A stretch of 64,000 bases of DNA from Limnohabitans sp. G3-2. Lineage in GTDB: Bacteria; Pseudomonadota; Gammaproteobacteria; Burkholderiales; Burkholderiaceae_C. The DNA lies in NCBI RefSeq assembly GCF_002778275.1, contig NZ_NESG01000005.1:248001-312000 (forward strand), written 5' to 3'. Below are positions 49,725-58,543 of this stretch, piece after piece. Each line of letters starts with the position of its first letter. Within the stretch, counting starts at the first letter, position 1. The translations under genes and the position numbers were made by a program. Below the pieces are notes generated by a model that had not been told where the DNA came from, made no database searches, and was given only the letters and a program-made list of their open reading frames with translations.

Positions 49725-49919
49725 TCAAACCCAGCGCGCAATGGCCGCGGCCACCATGCTCAGCAGCAAGGTGCTGGTGATGGGAATGAAGAACTCACGG
49801 CCGAACAGGCGAAAGCGCAAATCCCCGGGCAGGCGACCAAAACCGAGTTTTTGCAGCCACTTTTGCAGGCCACTGAAAATGATCAGTGCCAAAAACACCA
49901 CGATGAGCCAACGCAACAT
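49725..49919 (-). CDS. DUF2905 family small membrane protein
   Basis: The 64-residue protein has two membrane helices ('MLRWLIVVFLALIIFSGLQK' and 'ITSTLLLSMVAAAIARWV') joined by the conserved loop 'LGFGRLPGDLRFRLFGREFF', typical of DUF2905. It begins 18 bases after the MidA-like gene ends and is probably co-transcribed with it. The function is unknown. Confidence 0.9.
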   Translation of the reverse strand: MLRWLIVVFLALIIFSGLQKWLQKLGFGRLPGDLRFRLFGREFFIPITSTLLLSMVAAAIARWV

Positions 49920-49937
49920 AGCCAGCCTTTGCGCCGC

Positions 49938-51038
49938 TCAAAGCCGGTGAGAGCGGTCACCCCGGGCAAAGCCCTGAGCGGCCCAATCGGTGGCGGTGGA
50001 AAAACCGATCACTTTGAACAACTCGCCCATTTCGTGCTCGTTGATCAAGCGCTGGGCTTGGCTGCGCTCGGCCAAAGGGGCGGCGGCCATGCCTTCGGCC
50101 AAACCCAGGTTCAGCAAAAACCAGGCTTGGCTGGCGTAACCCAAAACATTCAAGCCTGCGTTTTGCCCAGCCATGGCCACACCCGTGAAATTGACGTGCG
50201 CGGTGATGTCTTTTTGCCCCACCGCCACCAGCGGGTTGTCGTCGGCCTGGTGCAGCTGGTGGCACATCACGGTGCCCATGTGGCGCTGGGGGTGAAAGTA
50301 CTCGGCCTCTGGGAAACCATAGTCCAGAAAGAACGCCGCCCCGCCTCGCCCTGCCAGCAGGCGCTCGGCCAGACTGGCCACAAAGGCCTCGGCCTGGGGA
50401 TGGATCTCGGTCAGGTAATCGTGCGTCCCGCCCATGTCGAGCGGCGGGCGCAGGTCGGTGGGGCGGTCTTGCCATGCAAACGCCTCGCCTTGCCTCGTCA
50501 CCCCACGCTCGTGCCAGACGCCGTTCGTGCGTTGCAACAGTTGCACGGGCATGGCATCGAGCACCTCGTTGCCCACCACCACGCCCTCGATCGCGTCGGG
50601 CCAAGCGTCCAACCAGCGCACTTTGTCGGCATGTTTCAGCAAGGCATCGGCCTGACGGGCGCGCAAGGTGCCCGACAAATCGATGATGGTGTACCGGCGC
50701 ACCGCATCCCCCAAGTGGTCCAGCAACTGCAGGGCCAGTGCACCTGTGCCTGCACCAAATTCCCAGACTTCGTCCGTGCCTGTGGCGGCCAAGGCCTCTC
50801 GCACTTGCACGGCCAAAGTTTGGCCAAACAGGGGCGACATGCCCGGCGCGGTCACGAAATCGCTGCCCGAGGACGGCATCGCACCGAATTTCTGCAAGGC
50901 ATTGGTGTAATAACCCAGCCCTGGCTCGTACAAAGCCATGGCCATGAAACGGTCAAAACCGATCCAGCCACCCGATTGCGCGATGGCTTGGTGGATGCGC
51001 AGGGTCAGCTCAGAGGAAAGTGGAGAAGCGTCGGTCAC
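49938..51038 (-). CDS. SAM-dependent methyltransferase, MidA/NDUFAF7 family
   Basis: The 366-residue protein has 'GWIGFDRFMAMALYEPGLGY' near residue 25 and the SAM-binding 'VWEFGAGTGALALQLLDHLG' near 100, then 'VVGNEVLDAMPVQLLQRTNG' and 'FFLDYGFPEAEYFHPQRHMG'. This is the COG1565 family; the mitochondrial member NDUFAF7 methylates an Arg of complex I. The GTG start at 51038 fits homologue length; longer forms run into the divergent gene. An ATG at 51083 is the alternative. Confidence 0.88.
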   Translation of the reverse strand: MTDASPLSSELTLRIHQAIAQSGGWIGFDRFMAMALYEPGLGYYTNALQKFGAMPSSGSDFVTAPGMSPLFGQTLAVQVREALAATGTDEVWEFGAGTGALALQLLDHLGDAVRRYTIIDLSGTLRARQADALLKHADKVRWLDAWPDAIEGVVVGNEVLDAMPVQLLQRTNGVWHERGVTRQGEAFAWQDRPTDLRPPLDMGGTHDYLTEIHPQAEAFVASLAERLLAGRGGAAFFLDYGFPEAEYFHPQRHMGTVMCHQLHQADDNPLVAVGQKDITAHVNFTGVAMAGQNAGLNVLGYASQAWFLLNLGLAEGMAAAPLAERSQAQRLINEHEMGELFKVIGFSTATDWAAQGFARGDRSHRL

Positions 51039-51165
51039 GCCTTGATTATCCTTGGTCTGACCGTGTGCAAGCCCCGCTCGCATACGCCCGCCATACCCAT
51101 ACACTCGCCGTCGGCCAGGTCCATCGCCGATAATTGCGCCTTTCCAATCTCCCTGCGGCCTCTCT

Positions 51166-51939
51166 TTGAAACATGTTCTGATCACTGGCGGCGCCTTGCG
51201 CCTGGGCGCCAAGCTCTGCCAAGCCTTCGCACACGCGGGCTGGCAGGTGTGGTGCCACTACCAGCGCTCGGCCCAAGCGGCCCTGGCACTTCAGGCATCG
51301 CTGCAGGCCACGGGCGCTGACGTGCGACTGGTACAGGCCGACCTCGCACAAAGCGCAGAAGTCGAACGCATGATGGCCTTCATCACCCAGACCACTGGGC
51401 CCCTCGACTGCCTGGTGAACAACGCTTCACTGTTCGAGCCGGATGCGGGCACCGACATGGATTTGCCCGGCGCGCGCCAGCAACTCGAAGTGAATTTGAT
51501 CGCCCCCATGCTGCTGGCTTCCCTCATGGCCCAGCAAGCTGCGCCCGAAGCCCAGCCCGGCCAGCGCAGTGTGGTGCACATCTTGGACCAGAAGGTGTTC
51601 AACCTGAACCCGGACTATTTTTCCTACACCGTCTCCAAACTGGCACTGGAGCGTGCCGTGGCCTTGCAGGCGCAGGCCCTGGCCCCTTTGCGCGTGTGCG
51701 GTGTGGCCCCGGGCCTGATGTTTTTGAGCGGCCCGCAAACCCAAGAGAACTTTGACCGCGCCAGCCGCATCAACCTGCTGCGCGAACCGATCGACCCAGT
51801 GCAGGTGGCGGCCACTTGCCTGTTTCTGGCGCAAAACCCCTGCATCACCGGCACCACGGTGTGCGTGGACAACGGCCAGCACCTGGTGCCACTGGCCCGC
51901 GACGTGATGTTTCTGGCCGACCCCAAGGACGCCACATGA
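51166..51939 (+). CDS. SDR family oxidoreductase, FolM/pteridine-reductase-like
   Basis: The 257-residue short-chain dehydrogenase starts with TTG as 'MKHVLITGGALRLGAKLCQA', an NADP-type Rossmann loop; no ATG fits. The active site is 'FSYTVSKLALERAV' (YxxxK), with 'CLVNNASLFEPDAG' before it. Homologues next to folB genes are annotated as dihydromonapterin or pteridine reductases. Its stop overlaps the start of the first FolB-like gene (ATGA), supporting a pterin role. The name folM is not certain. Confidence 0.85.
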   Translation: MKHVLITGGALRLGAKLCQAFAHAGWQVWCHYQRSAQAALALQASLQATGADVRLVQADLAQSAEVERMMAFITQTTGPLDCLVNNASLFEPDAGTDMDLPGARQQLEVNLIAPMLLASLMAQQAAPEAQPGQRSVVHILDQKVFNLNPDYFSYTVSKLALERAVALQAQALAPLRVCGVAPGLMFLSGPQTQENFDRASRINLLREPIDPVQVAATCLFLAQNPCITGTTVCVDNGQHLVPLARDVMFLADPKDAT

Positions 51940-52331
51940 ACGATGTTCTCAGTCAACTGGCACTGAACTGCCGTCGCCTGTTTTTGCGCAACCACACGGT
52001 GGATGTGCGCATCGGCGCGCACGACTTCGAAAAGCTCGGCCCCCAGCGCATCGTCTTCAACGTCGAGTTGTTTGTGCCCTACAGCGCATCGACCCCCACG
52101 CAGGACGAGCTGGCCGAGGTGGTGGACTACGACTTCATCCGCGAAGTGATTGCTCGGCGCGTGGCGCAAGGCCACATCGTGCTCCAAGAGACTTTGTGCG
52201 ATGATCTGATGCGCGAGCTGATCGCGCACCCGCAGGTGCAAGCGGTGCGCCTGTCCAGCTGCAAACCCGATGTGTACCCGGACTGCGAAGCGGTTGGGGT
52301 TGAAATCTTTCAAACCAAAAGCCCGACATGA
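51936..52331 (+). CDS. Dihydroneopterin aldolase-family protein (FolB/FolX-like), first copy
   Basis: The 131-residue tunnelling-fold protein aligns with FolB: 'VDVRIGAHDFEKLGPQRIVF' holds the pterin-anchoring Glu position, and 'VRLSSCKPDVYPDCEAVGVE' the catalytic Lys region. It is coupled by ATGA overlaps to the SDR gene upstream and to a second FolB-like gene downstream. Its text departs more from classic FolB than the second copy, so it could be a FolX-type epimerase. Confidence 0.82.
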   Translation: MNDVLSQLALNCRRLFLRNHTVDVRIGAHDFEKLGPQRIVFNVELFVPYSASTPTQDELAEVVDYDFIREVIARRVAQGHIVLQETLCDDLMRELIAHPQVQAVRLSSCKPDVYPDCEAVGVEIFQTKSPT

Positions 52332-52699
52332 AAACCCCTGCCGGACACCAAACCCTGGAACTGACCGGTTTGCGTTTTGACGCCAACCTGGGCATCTTGG
52401 AACACGAGAAAACCGATCCGCAGCCGATCCAGGTCGATGCCGAGCTGAACCTGGGCACACAACCCCTGCTGCCGAGCGACGACGACATCCACTCGGTGCT
52501 CGATTACCGAAAGGTGCGCAAAATCATCATCGACGAATGCACGGCCGAGCACATCAACCTGCTGGAAACTTTGATCGGCAAAGTCTCGAATCGCCTGATG
52601 CAGTTGCCCGGCGTGCTGGGCGTGCGCGTCAAGATTGCCAAACTTGAAATTTTTGAAGACTGCGAAGTGGCCATTCGCATGGAAACCGGACAGTGGTGA
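52328..52699 (+). CDS. folB: Dihydroneopterin aldolase
   Basis: The 123-residue protein has '[20 protein letters not shown]' (conserved Glu near residue 27) and '[20 protein letters not shown]' (catalytic Lys near 103), with the '[15 protein letters not shown]' stretch typical of FolB. It converts dihydroneopterin to hydroxymethyl-dihydropterin and glycolaldehyde in folate synthesis. It overlaps the first copy by four bases, and ttcA starts just after its stop. Confidence 0.88.
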   Translation: MKTPAGHQTLELTGLRFDANLGILEHEKTDPQPIQVDAELNLGTQPLLPSDDDIHSVLDYRKVRKIIIDECTAEHINLLETLIGKVSNRLMQLPGVLGVRVKIAKLEIFEDCEVAIRMETGQW

Positions 52700-52704
52700 A
52701 CCCC

Positions 52705-53637
52705 ATGAACACAGAAACCGACAACGCCTGGGTACAAGCGCAAGCAGAATCTGAGGCCGCCAAGGCCATCAAGATCGAGCGCGAAACCCACAAACTTGAA
52801 AAACGCTTGTGCCGCCAGATGGGCCAGGCGATTTCCGACTTCAACCTGATCGAAGCGGGCGACCGCATCATGGTCTGCATGTCGGGCGGCAAAGACAGCT
52901 ACGGCATGCTGGACATCTTGCTCAAGATGAAGGCCCGTGCCCCGGTCGACTTTGAACTGGTCGCGGTCAACCTGGACCAAAAGCAACCTGGCTTTCCCGA
53001 CCACATCTTGCCCGCTTACTTGAAAGAGTTGGGCGTGGAATTCCACATCGAGACGCAAGACACCTACTCGATCGTGAAGGACAAAATTCCCGAAGGCAAG
53101 ACCATGTGCAGCCTGTGCTCGCGTCTGCGCCGGGGCATTTTGTACCGCGTCGCGCGTGAGCTCAAATGCAACAAGCTGGCCCTGGGCCACCACCGCGACG
53201 ACATGCTGCAAACCTTCTTCTTGAACATGTTCTTTGGCGGCAAGCTCAAGGGCATGCCCCCGAAGCTGGTCAGCGACAACGGCGAGTTCATGGTGATCCG
53301 CCCACTGGCCTATGTGGCCGAAACCGATCTCATCCGTTGGGCAGAACACCGACAGTTCCCCATCATCCCCTGCACACTGTGTGGCAGCCAGGAGAACCTG
53401 CAACGCCTGCAGGTGGGCAATATGCTGCGCGAGTGGCAAAAGAAGCACCCTGGCCGGATTGAAAACATGTTTGCGGCTTTGCAAAATGTGGTGCCTTCAC
53501 ACCTGATGGACGCCAAACTGCATGGCTTCAAGGACCTGAAAATCACGGGCATCGAATCGGACGACGGGGACAAAGCCTTTGACGAGGAAGCGTTCAAAGA
53601 GCCCTCTTTGCCAGGCATTCAGGTCATCTCGTTGTAG
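52705..53637 (+). CDS. ttcA: tRNA 2-thiocytidine(32) synthetase TtcA
   Basis: The 310-residue PP-loop ATPase has '[20 protein letters not shown]' near residue 53, and the cysteine pairs '[15 protein letters not shown]' and '[20 protein letters not shown]' that bind the Fe-S cluster. It thiolates C32 of tRNA. The ATG at 52705 is used; GTG codons at 52693 would overlap folB. It lies at the end of the pterin cluster and may be co-transcribed. Confidence 0.95.
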   Translation: MNTETDNAWVQAQAESEAAKAIKIERETHKLEKRLCRQMGQAISDFNLIEAGDRIMVCMSGGKDSYGMLDILLKMKARAPVDFELVAVNLDQKQPGFPDHILPAYLKELGVEFHIETQDTYSIVKDKIPEGKTMCSLCSRLRRGILYRVARELKCNKLALGHHRDDMLQTFFLNMFFGGKLKGMPPKLVSDNGEFMVIRPLAYVAETDLIRWAEHRQFPIIPCTLCGSQENLQRLQVGNMLREWQKKHPGRIENMFAALQNVVPSHLMDAKLHGFKDLKITGIESDDGDKAFDEEAFKEPSLPGIQVISL

Positions 53638-53655
53638 TTCTCAAAGGGGCAGCGC

Positions 53656-54285
53656 ATGCGCACAGCAACTCGGCAGCTCACGCGGTGGTTTTCGCTGGCC
53701 GTGGCTGCGTTGGCCTTGAGCTGGCTGACGGGCTGCGCCTCGATGCGGTTGATCGACAGCGATGTGGTGTCCGTCGCGGCGGTGCCATCTGGCATGAGCT
53801 TGCAGGGGGCCAAGTACCGTTTTGAACGACTGCCGACCCAAGCCCACAATCCCGAAGCCGGGCTGGCCGAGCAGCAAGCGCAGGCCGCCATGACCGCCGT
53901 GGGCCTGGTGCGCGACGACGCTGCAGCCAGCCTGAGCGTGCTGGTCGGCTTCAGCGACTCGCCCTACATGGCCGACCCTTGGGGCCGCCCGATGGGGCCG
54001 GGCTGGACGCCTCACGGCAGTGTGACCATCGGCTCGGGCTTGGGCACGCCTTGGGGCTTGGGCATGGGCATGCGTTTTCCACCGCCCACACATTACCGCC
54101 GCGAGGTCAGCCTGATCCTGCGCGACCTGACATCAGGCCAAGTGGTTTACGACACCCGCGCCAGCCACGCCGGCCCTTGGCGTGACAGCGTGCCCATTTT
54201 TGCCACCTTGTTCCAAGCGGCCATGGCCAACTTCCCCAACCCACCCGCAGGGCTGCGCCGGGTCAACATCGAACTGCCGCGCTGA
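53656..54285 (+). CDS. DUF4136 lipoprotein
   Basis: The 209-residue protein has a signal peptide with lipobox 'LTGC' ('LAVAALALSWLTGCASMRLI'), so it is membrane-anchored. The DUF4136 pattern includes 'YRFERLPTQAHNPEA' and the C-terminal 'VSLILRDLTSGQVVYDTRAS'. A glycine/proline-rich stretch near residues 105-145 ('GWTPHGSVTIGSGLGTPWGL') is characteristic. It is 18 bases after ttcA and 15 before the phosphatase gene. The function is unknown. Confidence 0.85.
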   Translation: MRTATRQLTRWFSLAVAALALSWLTGCASMRLIDSDVVSVAAVPSGMSLQGAKYRFERLPTQAHNPEAGLAEQQAQAAMTAVGLVRDDAAASLSVLVGFSDSPYMADPWGRPMGPGWTPHGSVTIGSGLGTPWGLGMGMRFPPPTHYRREVSLILRDLTSGQVVYDTRASHAGPWRDSVPIFATLFQAAMANFPNPPAGLRRVNIELPR

Positions 54286-54300
54286 GACGCCCTTCACGAC

Positions 54301-54948
54301 ATGTCTGAACCCACCCGAATTTTGGCGATTCGCCACGGCGAAACCGCCTGGAACGTCGACACCCGACTGCAGGGTCATCTGGACATTGCGCTCAACGAGG
54401 TGGGCTTGCGCCAGGCGCTGCATTTGGCCCAGTCGCTGAAGGGGCGAGACGCCATCGACGCGATTTATGCCAGCGACCTCTCACGCGCCCACACCACCGC
54501 TCAAGCGATTGCACAAGCGGTCGGTCAAACGGTGGTGCAACACCCCGGCTTGCGCGAGCGCCACTTTGGCGCTTTCCAAGGCCGCACCTTTGCCGAAATC
54601 GAAGTCGAGCTGCCCGAGCACGCTTGGCACTGGCGCAAACGCACACCCGACTGGACACCGCCCGATGGCGGCGAGTCTTTGCTCGCCCTGCGTGAACGGA
54701 TTGTGGCCACCGTGGACGAACTGGCGGCCCGGCACCCCGGTCAACAGATCGTGATGGTGGCGCACGGTGGCGTGCTGGACATTCTGTACCGCGCCGCCAC
54801 CCGACTGGACCTGCAAGCCCCCCGCACTTGGAATCTGACCAACACCGCCGTCAACCGACTGCTGTGGACACCGCAAGGCCTGTCGCTGGTGGGCTGGGGC
54901 GACACCTCGCACCTCGATGCGCTGGGCCAGGACGAGACAAGCGTCTGA
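54301..54948 (+). CDS. Histidine phosphatase family protein
   Basis: The 215-residue protein has the phosphoglycerate mutase-like motif 'ILAIRHGETAWNVDTRLQGH' (catalytic His in RHG) and the second catalytic His in 'IVMVAHGGVLDILYRAATRL', with Glu in 'LRERHFGAFQGRTFAEIEVE'. Such proteins are phosphatases of varied substrate (GpmB, CobC-like). It ends a short run of same-direction genes and is followed by REP repeats. Confidence 0.9.
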   Translation: MSEPTRILAIRHGETAWNVDTRLQGHLDIALNEVGLRQALHLAQSLKGRDAIDAIYASDLSRAHTTAQAIAQAVGQTVVQHPGLRERHFGAFQGRTFAEIEVELPEHAWHWRKRTPDWTPPDGGESLLALRERIVATVDELAARHPGQQIVMVAHGGVLDILYRAATRLDLQAPRTWNLTNTAVNRLLWTPQGLSLVGWGDTSHLDALGQDETSV

Positions 54949-54990
54949 ATTGGCCAGGGTTCACACACCCATCCACCCCTATTGACCCTG

Positions 54991-55110
54991 TGTGAGGCCG
55001 CCCCTGTGGGAGGCCGCCCCTCTGTGAGGCTGCCCCTGTGGGAGGCCGCCCCTGCGGCCGAATGCTGGAAGTGCCAGAGCGGCCATTCGCGAGCAGGGGC
55101 TCGCTCCCAC
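54991..55110. repeat. REP-like cluster: duplicated type B heads and one inverted type A
   Basis: The text GTGTGAGGCCGCCCCT and GTGGGAGGCCGCCCCT occurs three times as partial type B units (54991-55035), followed by a complete type B at 55039-55065 and an inverted type A at 55086-55110. The partial copies look like slippage of the B half. The cluster lies between convergent phosphatase and ruvB genes. Confidence 0.82.
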
Positions 55111-55133
55111 AAAAAACAAAACAGCTTGCGGCT

Positions 55134-56186
55134 TTAAATCCGTTCGCCAAACGATTTGGGCGGTGTGACGCCCAAATGCCTGAAAGCCGCCAGCGTGGCC
55201 ATGCGCCCGCGCGGGGTGCGTTGCAAATAGCCTTGCTGAATCAAATACGGCTCGATCACGTCCTCGATCGTGTCGCGCTCTTCACCGATGCTGGCGGCGA
55301 TGTTGTCCAGCCCCACCGGGCCGCCGTCAAAGCGGTGGATCACCGCCTCCAGCAACTTGCGGTCCATCAAATCAAAGCCTTCAGGGTCGACGTCGAGCAT
55401 GACCAGCGCTTTTTGCGCCAGGCCTTTGTGGATGGTGCCGTCGCCCTTCACATCGGCATAGTCACGCACACGGCGCAGCAAACGGTTGGCGATGCGCGGC
55501 GTGCCGCGGGAGCGGCGGGCGATCTCGAACGAGCCTTCGGGGTCAATCGGCGCTTTGAGCAAACCGGCGCTGCGGGTCACGATGCGGGTCAGCTCTTCAG
55601 GCGTGTAAAACTCCAGGCGCGAGACGATGCCAAAGCGGTCGCGCAGCGGGTTGGTCAGCATGCCCGCTCGGGTGGTCGCACCCACCAGGGTGAAGGGCTG
55701 CAGATCGAGCTTGATGCTGCGGGCCGCTGGGCCTTCGCCGATCATGATGTCGATCTGGTAGTCCTCCAGTGCCGGGTACAAGATTTCCTCGACCACAGGC
55801 GAGAGGCGGTGGATCTCGTCGATGAAGAGCACATCGTTGCGCTCCAAGTTGGTCAGCAGCGCCGCCAAATCTTTGGGTTTTTCGAGCACCGGGCCACTGG
55901 TCTGGCGCAGGTTCACGCCCAGCTCGGCGGCGATGATGTGGCTGAGCGTGGTTTTGCCCAAGCCCGGCGGGCCAAACAGCAGCACGTGGTCCAGCGGCTC
56001 CTCGCGCATCTTGGCCGCACTGATGAAGATCTCCAATTGCTCGCGCACCTTGACCTGGCCCACATACTCATCCAGCAGCTTGGGGCGCAGGGCCCGCTCA
56101 ATGGCCTCTTCTTGGTGGGACACAGGGGCCGCTGAGATGACCCGCGGTTCGGGTTGGGGGGCGAAATCGTCGGTGCGGATGCTCAT
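55134..56186 (-). CDS. ruvB: Holliday junction branch migration DNA helicase RuvB
   Basis: The 350-residue AAA+ motor has '[20 protein letters not shown]', Walker A '[20 protein letters not shown]', Walker B '[20 protein letters not shown]', sensor 1 '[18 protein letters not shown]', and a C-terminal winged helix. It drives branch migration with RuvA. It starts 15 bases after ruvA ends, so ruvA-ruvB is an operon. No ruvC is adjacent. Confidence 0.97.
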   Translation of the reverse strand: MSIRTDDFAPQPEPRVISAAPVSHQEEAIERALRPKLLDEYVGQVKVREQLEIFISAAKMREEPLDHVLLFGPPGLGKTTLSHIIAAELGVNLRQTSGPVLEKPKDLAALLTNLERNDVLFIDEIHRLSPVVEEILYPALEDYQIDIMIGEGPAARSIKLDLQPFTLVGATTRAGMLTNPLRDRFGIVSRLEFYTPEELTRIVTRSAGLLKAPIDPEGSFEIARRSRGTPRIANRLLRRVRDYADVKGDGTIHKGLAQKALVMLDVDPEGFDLMDRKLLEAVIHRFDGGPVGLDNIAASIGEERDTIEDVIEPYLIQQGYLQRTPRGRMATLAAFRHLGVTPPKSFGERI

Positions 56187-56200
56187 GGCTCAGTTCATCT

Positions 56201-56776
56201 TCATTTGTTCAGGGCTTTGAGCGCCAGCTTGATGCCCTCGCTCACGCCCACGTCAGCGGGCAAACTCTTGAGGGCCGCGGCAGCTTCTTTGTCGTTGTAA
56301 CCCAAGGCAATGAGGGCTTGCTGGATGTCACTTTGCGCGTCGGGGGTGTTGACCGCAAACAAGCCGCCCAGGTCGCCACCGAGCTTGCCTTTGAGCTCCA
56401 ACAACAAACGCTCGGCGGTTTTTTTGCCAATGCCAGGCACCTTGACCAAACGCCCGACTTCTTGTGTGCTGATGGCCTGTGCCAGATCGGTCACGCTCAT
56501 GCCCGACAGCACGCTCAGGGCCGTGCGCGGGCCGACGCCTGAAATTTTGATGAGCTGGCGAAAGGCTTCGCGCTCGGCCAAAGTGGCGAAACCGTAGAGG
56601 ATTTGCGCGTCTTCACGCACCACAAAGTGCGTGACCAGACTGACTTTTTCGCCCGTGGCCGGCAAGTTGTAAAAAGTGCTCATGGGCACATTCACTTCAT
56701 AGCCCACGCCATGGCAGTCCACGATCACCTCGGGTGGGTTTTTGTCGCTCAAGATGCCGGTGAGTTTGCCAATCAT
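56201..56776 (-). CDS. ruvA: Holliday junction branch migration protein RuvA
   Basis: The 191-residue protein starts '[20 protein letters not shown]', the OB-fold domain, with tandem helix-hairpin-helix motifs '[20 protein letters not shown]' and '[20 protein letters not shown]', and the C-terminal domain III that contacts RuvB. The open frame upstream is only the shadow of the PhoH gene. It binds the four-way junction and directs RuvB. Confidence 0.96.
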   Translation of the reverse strand: MIGKLTGILSDKNPPEVIVDCHGVGYEVNVPMSTFYNLPATGEKVSLVTHFVVREDAQILYGFATLAEREAFRQLIKISGVGPRTALSVLSGMSVTDLAQAISTQEVGRLVKVPGIGKKTAERLLLELKGKLGGDLGGLFAVNTPDAQSDIQQALIALGYNDKEAAAALKSLPADVGVSEGIKLALKALNK

Positions 56777-56869
56777 GGAGGAGGACGCCTTAAATGCCTG
56801 TGATGGGAGAAAATGCGCAGTCGCCCGGGCCATCCTGGCCAGAAACCGCGCACAGCTAGGATTATCAAC

Positions 56870-57850
56870 TTGATCGTCAGACACACCTTCATCCCGCACA
56901 ACAATACCCGCTTGTCGCACCTGTGCGGGCCCATGGACGCCCACCTGCGCACCATCGAAGCGGGCTTGCAAGTGAGCATCGCGCACCGCCATGAGCAGTT
57001 CAAAGTGGACGGCCCCAAGGCCGTGGCCATGCGGGCCATGGAGATTTTGCAGGCGATTTACGAACGTGCCGACCGCCCCATTGCGCCGGACATGGTGCAA
57101 CTCATGCTGGTGGGCGACAGCGGGGGCGAAGAAGCCGACCTGCCCACCTTGCAAACCCGCCGCGCCGACCTGAAGGCGCGCACCCCCGTCCAAGCGGCGT
57201 ACTTGGAAAGCATTGCCACGCACGACATCAGCTTTGGCATCGGCCCTGCGGGCACAGGCAAAACGTATTTGGCCGTGGCCTGCGCGGTAGACGCGCTGGA
57301 GCGGGCCAGTGTGCAGCGCATCGTGCTGACACGCCCGGCCGTCGAAGCGGGCGAACGGCTGGGCTTTCTGCCCGGGGACCTGTCGCAAAAGGTGGACCCT
57401 TATTTGCGCCCACTGTACGACGCGCTGTATGACCTGATGGGTTACGACAAGGTGCAAAAGGCCTTTGAGCGCAACGCGATCGAGATCGCGCCCTTGGCCT
57501 TCATGCGCGGGCGCACCCTGAACAACGCCTTTGTGATTTTGGACGAGGCGCAAAACACCAGCACCGAGCAGATGAAGATGTTTTTGACCCGCATTGGGTT
57601 TGGCGCCAAAGCGGTGGTCACGGGCGATGTGAGCCAGATCGACTTGCCCAAAGGCCAGCTGAGCGGGCTGATCGACGCGGAGCGGGTGTTGAAGCGCGTC
57701 AAAGGCATTGCCTTCACACGCTTTTCAAGTGCCGACGTGGTGCGCCACCCGCTGGTGGCCCGCATTGTGGACGCCTACGAAGCGCAAGGCAGTGCCGCCA
57801 TGCGCGCGGGTGTCACGACCCGCCGCAAGCCTTTGCCCACAGACGATTGA
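56870..57850 (+). CDS. PhoH family ATPase (YbeZ-like)
   Basis: The roughly 326-residue protein has the PhoH domain with Walker A '[20 protein letters not shown]' and '[20 protein letters not shown]', Walker B '[19 protein letters not shown]', and '[19 protein letters not shown]'. A TTG start at 56870 ('LIVRHTF...', with TAGGA upstream) fits homologues better than an ATG 19 codons upstream. It is paired with ybeY 18 bases downstream, the usual rRNA/ribosome-maturation pair. Confidence 0.92.
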   Translation: MIVRHTFIPHNNTRLSHLCGPMDAHLRTIEAGLQVSIAHRHEQFKVDGPKAVAMRAMEILQAIYERADRPIAPDMVQLMLVGDSGGEEADLPTLQTRRADLKARTPVQAAYLESIATHDISFGIGPAGTGKTYLAVACAVDALERASVQRIVLTRPAVEAGERLGFLPGDLSQKVDPYLRPLYDALYDLMGYDKVQKAFERNAIEIAPLAFMRGRTLNNAFVILDEAQNTSTEQMKMFLTRIGFGAKAVVTGDVSQIDLPKGQLSGLIDAERVLKRVKGIAFTRFSSADVVRHPLVARIVDAYEAQGSAAMRAGVTTRRKPLPTDD

Positions 57851-57868
57851 AGAACCCACCCAAACCCC

Positions 57869-58324
57869 ATGCCACTGCAACATCTCCAACTGTCCCTGCA
57901 ATTTGGTGACATTCCCAACGCGGCGCGCCACCGCGCGGCCCTGCCCCGGCACGCGGTCACCCGCGCCATTCGCCATGCCTTGGCTGACGACGCCGAGATG
58001 ACAGTGCGCATCGTTGGCGAGCAAGAAGGCCGCGCGCTGAACCAGAGTTACCGAAAAAAAGATTACGCCACGAATGTGCTGACGTTTGACTATGCGCAAG
58101 CGCCTGTGGTGCTGGCCGATTTGGTGCTGTGCGCTCCGGTGGTGGCGCGTGAGGCCAAGGCGCAAGGCAAGACGCTGGCCTCGCATTACGCGCATTTGCT
58201 GGTGCACGGAACTTTGCACGCGCAAGGCTGGGACCATGAGACCAGCGAGGCCGATGCCCAGGAGATGGAGGCCTATGAGGTGGCCATTTTGGCGGGATTG
58301 GGGTTGAAAAATCCCTATCGATAA
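57869..58324 (+). CDS. ybeY: rRNA maturation endoribonuclease YbeY
   Basis: The 151-residue metalloprotein has the zinc motif 'HLLVHGTLHAQGWDHETSEA' (H-x3-H-x5-H) near residue 117 and 'NQSYRKKDYATNVLTFDYA', the family's conserved middle. It takes part in 16S rRNA 3'-end maturation and ribosome quality control. It is co-directional with the PhoH gene 18 bases upstream. A large hairpin starts eight bases after its stop. Confidence 0.95.
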   Translation: MPLQHLQLSLQFGDIPNAARHRAALPRHAVTRAIRHALADDAEMTVRIVGEQEGRALNQSYRKKDYATNVLTFDYAQAPVVLADLVLCAPVVAREAKAQGKTLASHYAHLLVHGTLHAQGWDHETSEADAQEMEAYEVAILAGLGLKNPYR

Positions 58325-58331
58325 TGAGTGA

Positions 58332-58409
58332 GGTTTCGGTTTGGGTAGGGCCGGGTTCCTCATGACGGGGTACCGAAAATCGTCACCCGGCCCTACCCAA
58401 ACCGAAACC
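58332..58409. repeat. Large perfect hairpin 1 with conserved 22-nt loop core
   Basis: The 25-base arms (58332-58356 and 58385-58409) are perfect reverse complements and G-rich on the left strand. The 28-base loop contains the core at 58360-58381, which includes GGTACC. There is no T-run. The core recurs inverted in the loop of hairpin 2. Confidence 0.9.
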
Positions 58410-58460
58410 GTTGTGGGCGTGAAACACTCTTAGGTTTTCCAATGACCACCAAGGGGAATC

Positions 58461-58520
58461 GGGCGATGCGGCGGGCGCCGATTTTCGGTACCCCGTCATG
58501 AGGCGCCCGCCGCATCGCCC
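58461..58520. repeat. Large perfect hairpin 2 with the same loop core, inverted
   Basis: The 19-base arms (58461-58479 and 58502-58520) are perfect reverse complements unrelated to those of hairpin 1. The whole 22-base loop (58480-58501) is the reverse complement of 58360-58381. The two hairpins occupy the gap between convergent ybeY and dbpA. Confidence 0.9.
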
Positions 58521-58543
58521 CATTCACCGCTCTCAAAAAACAA

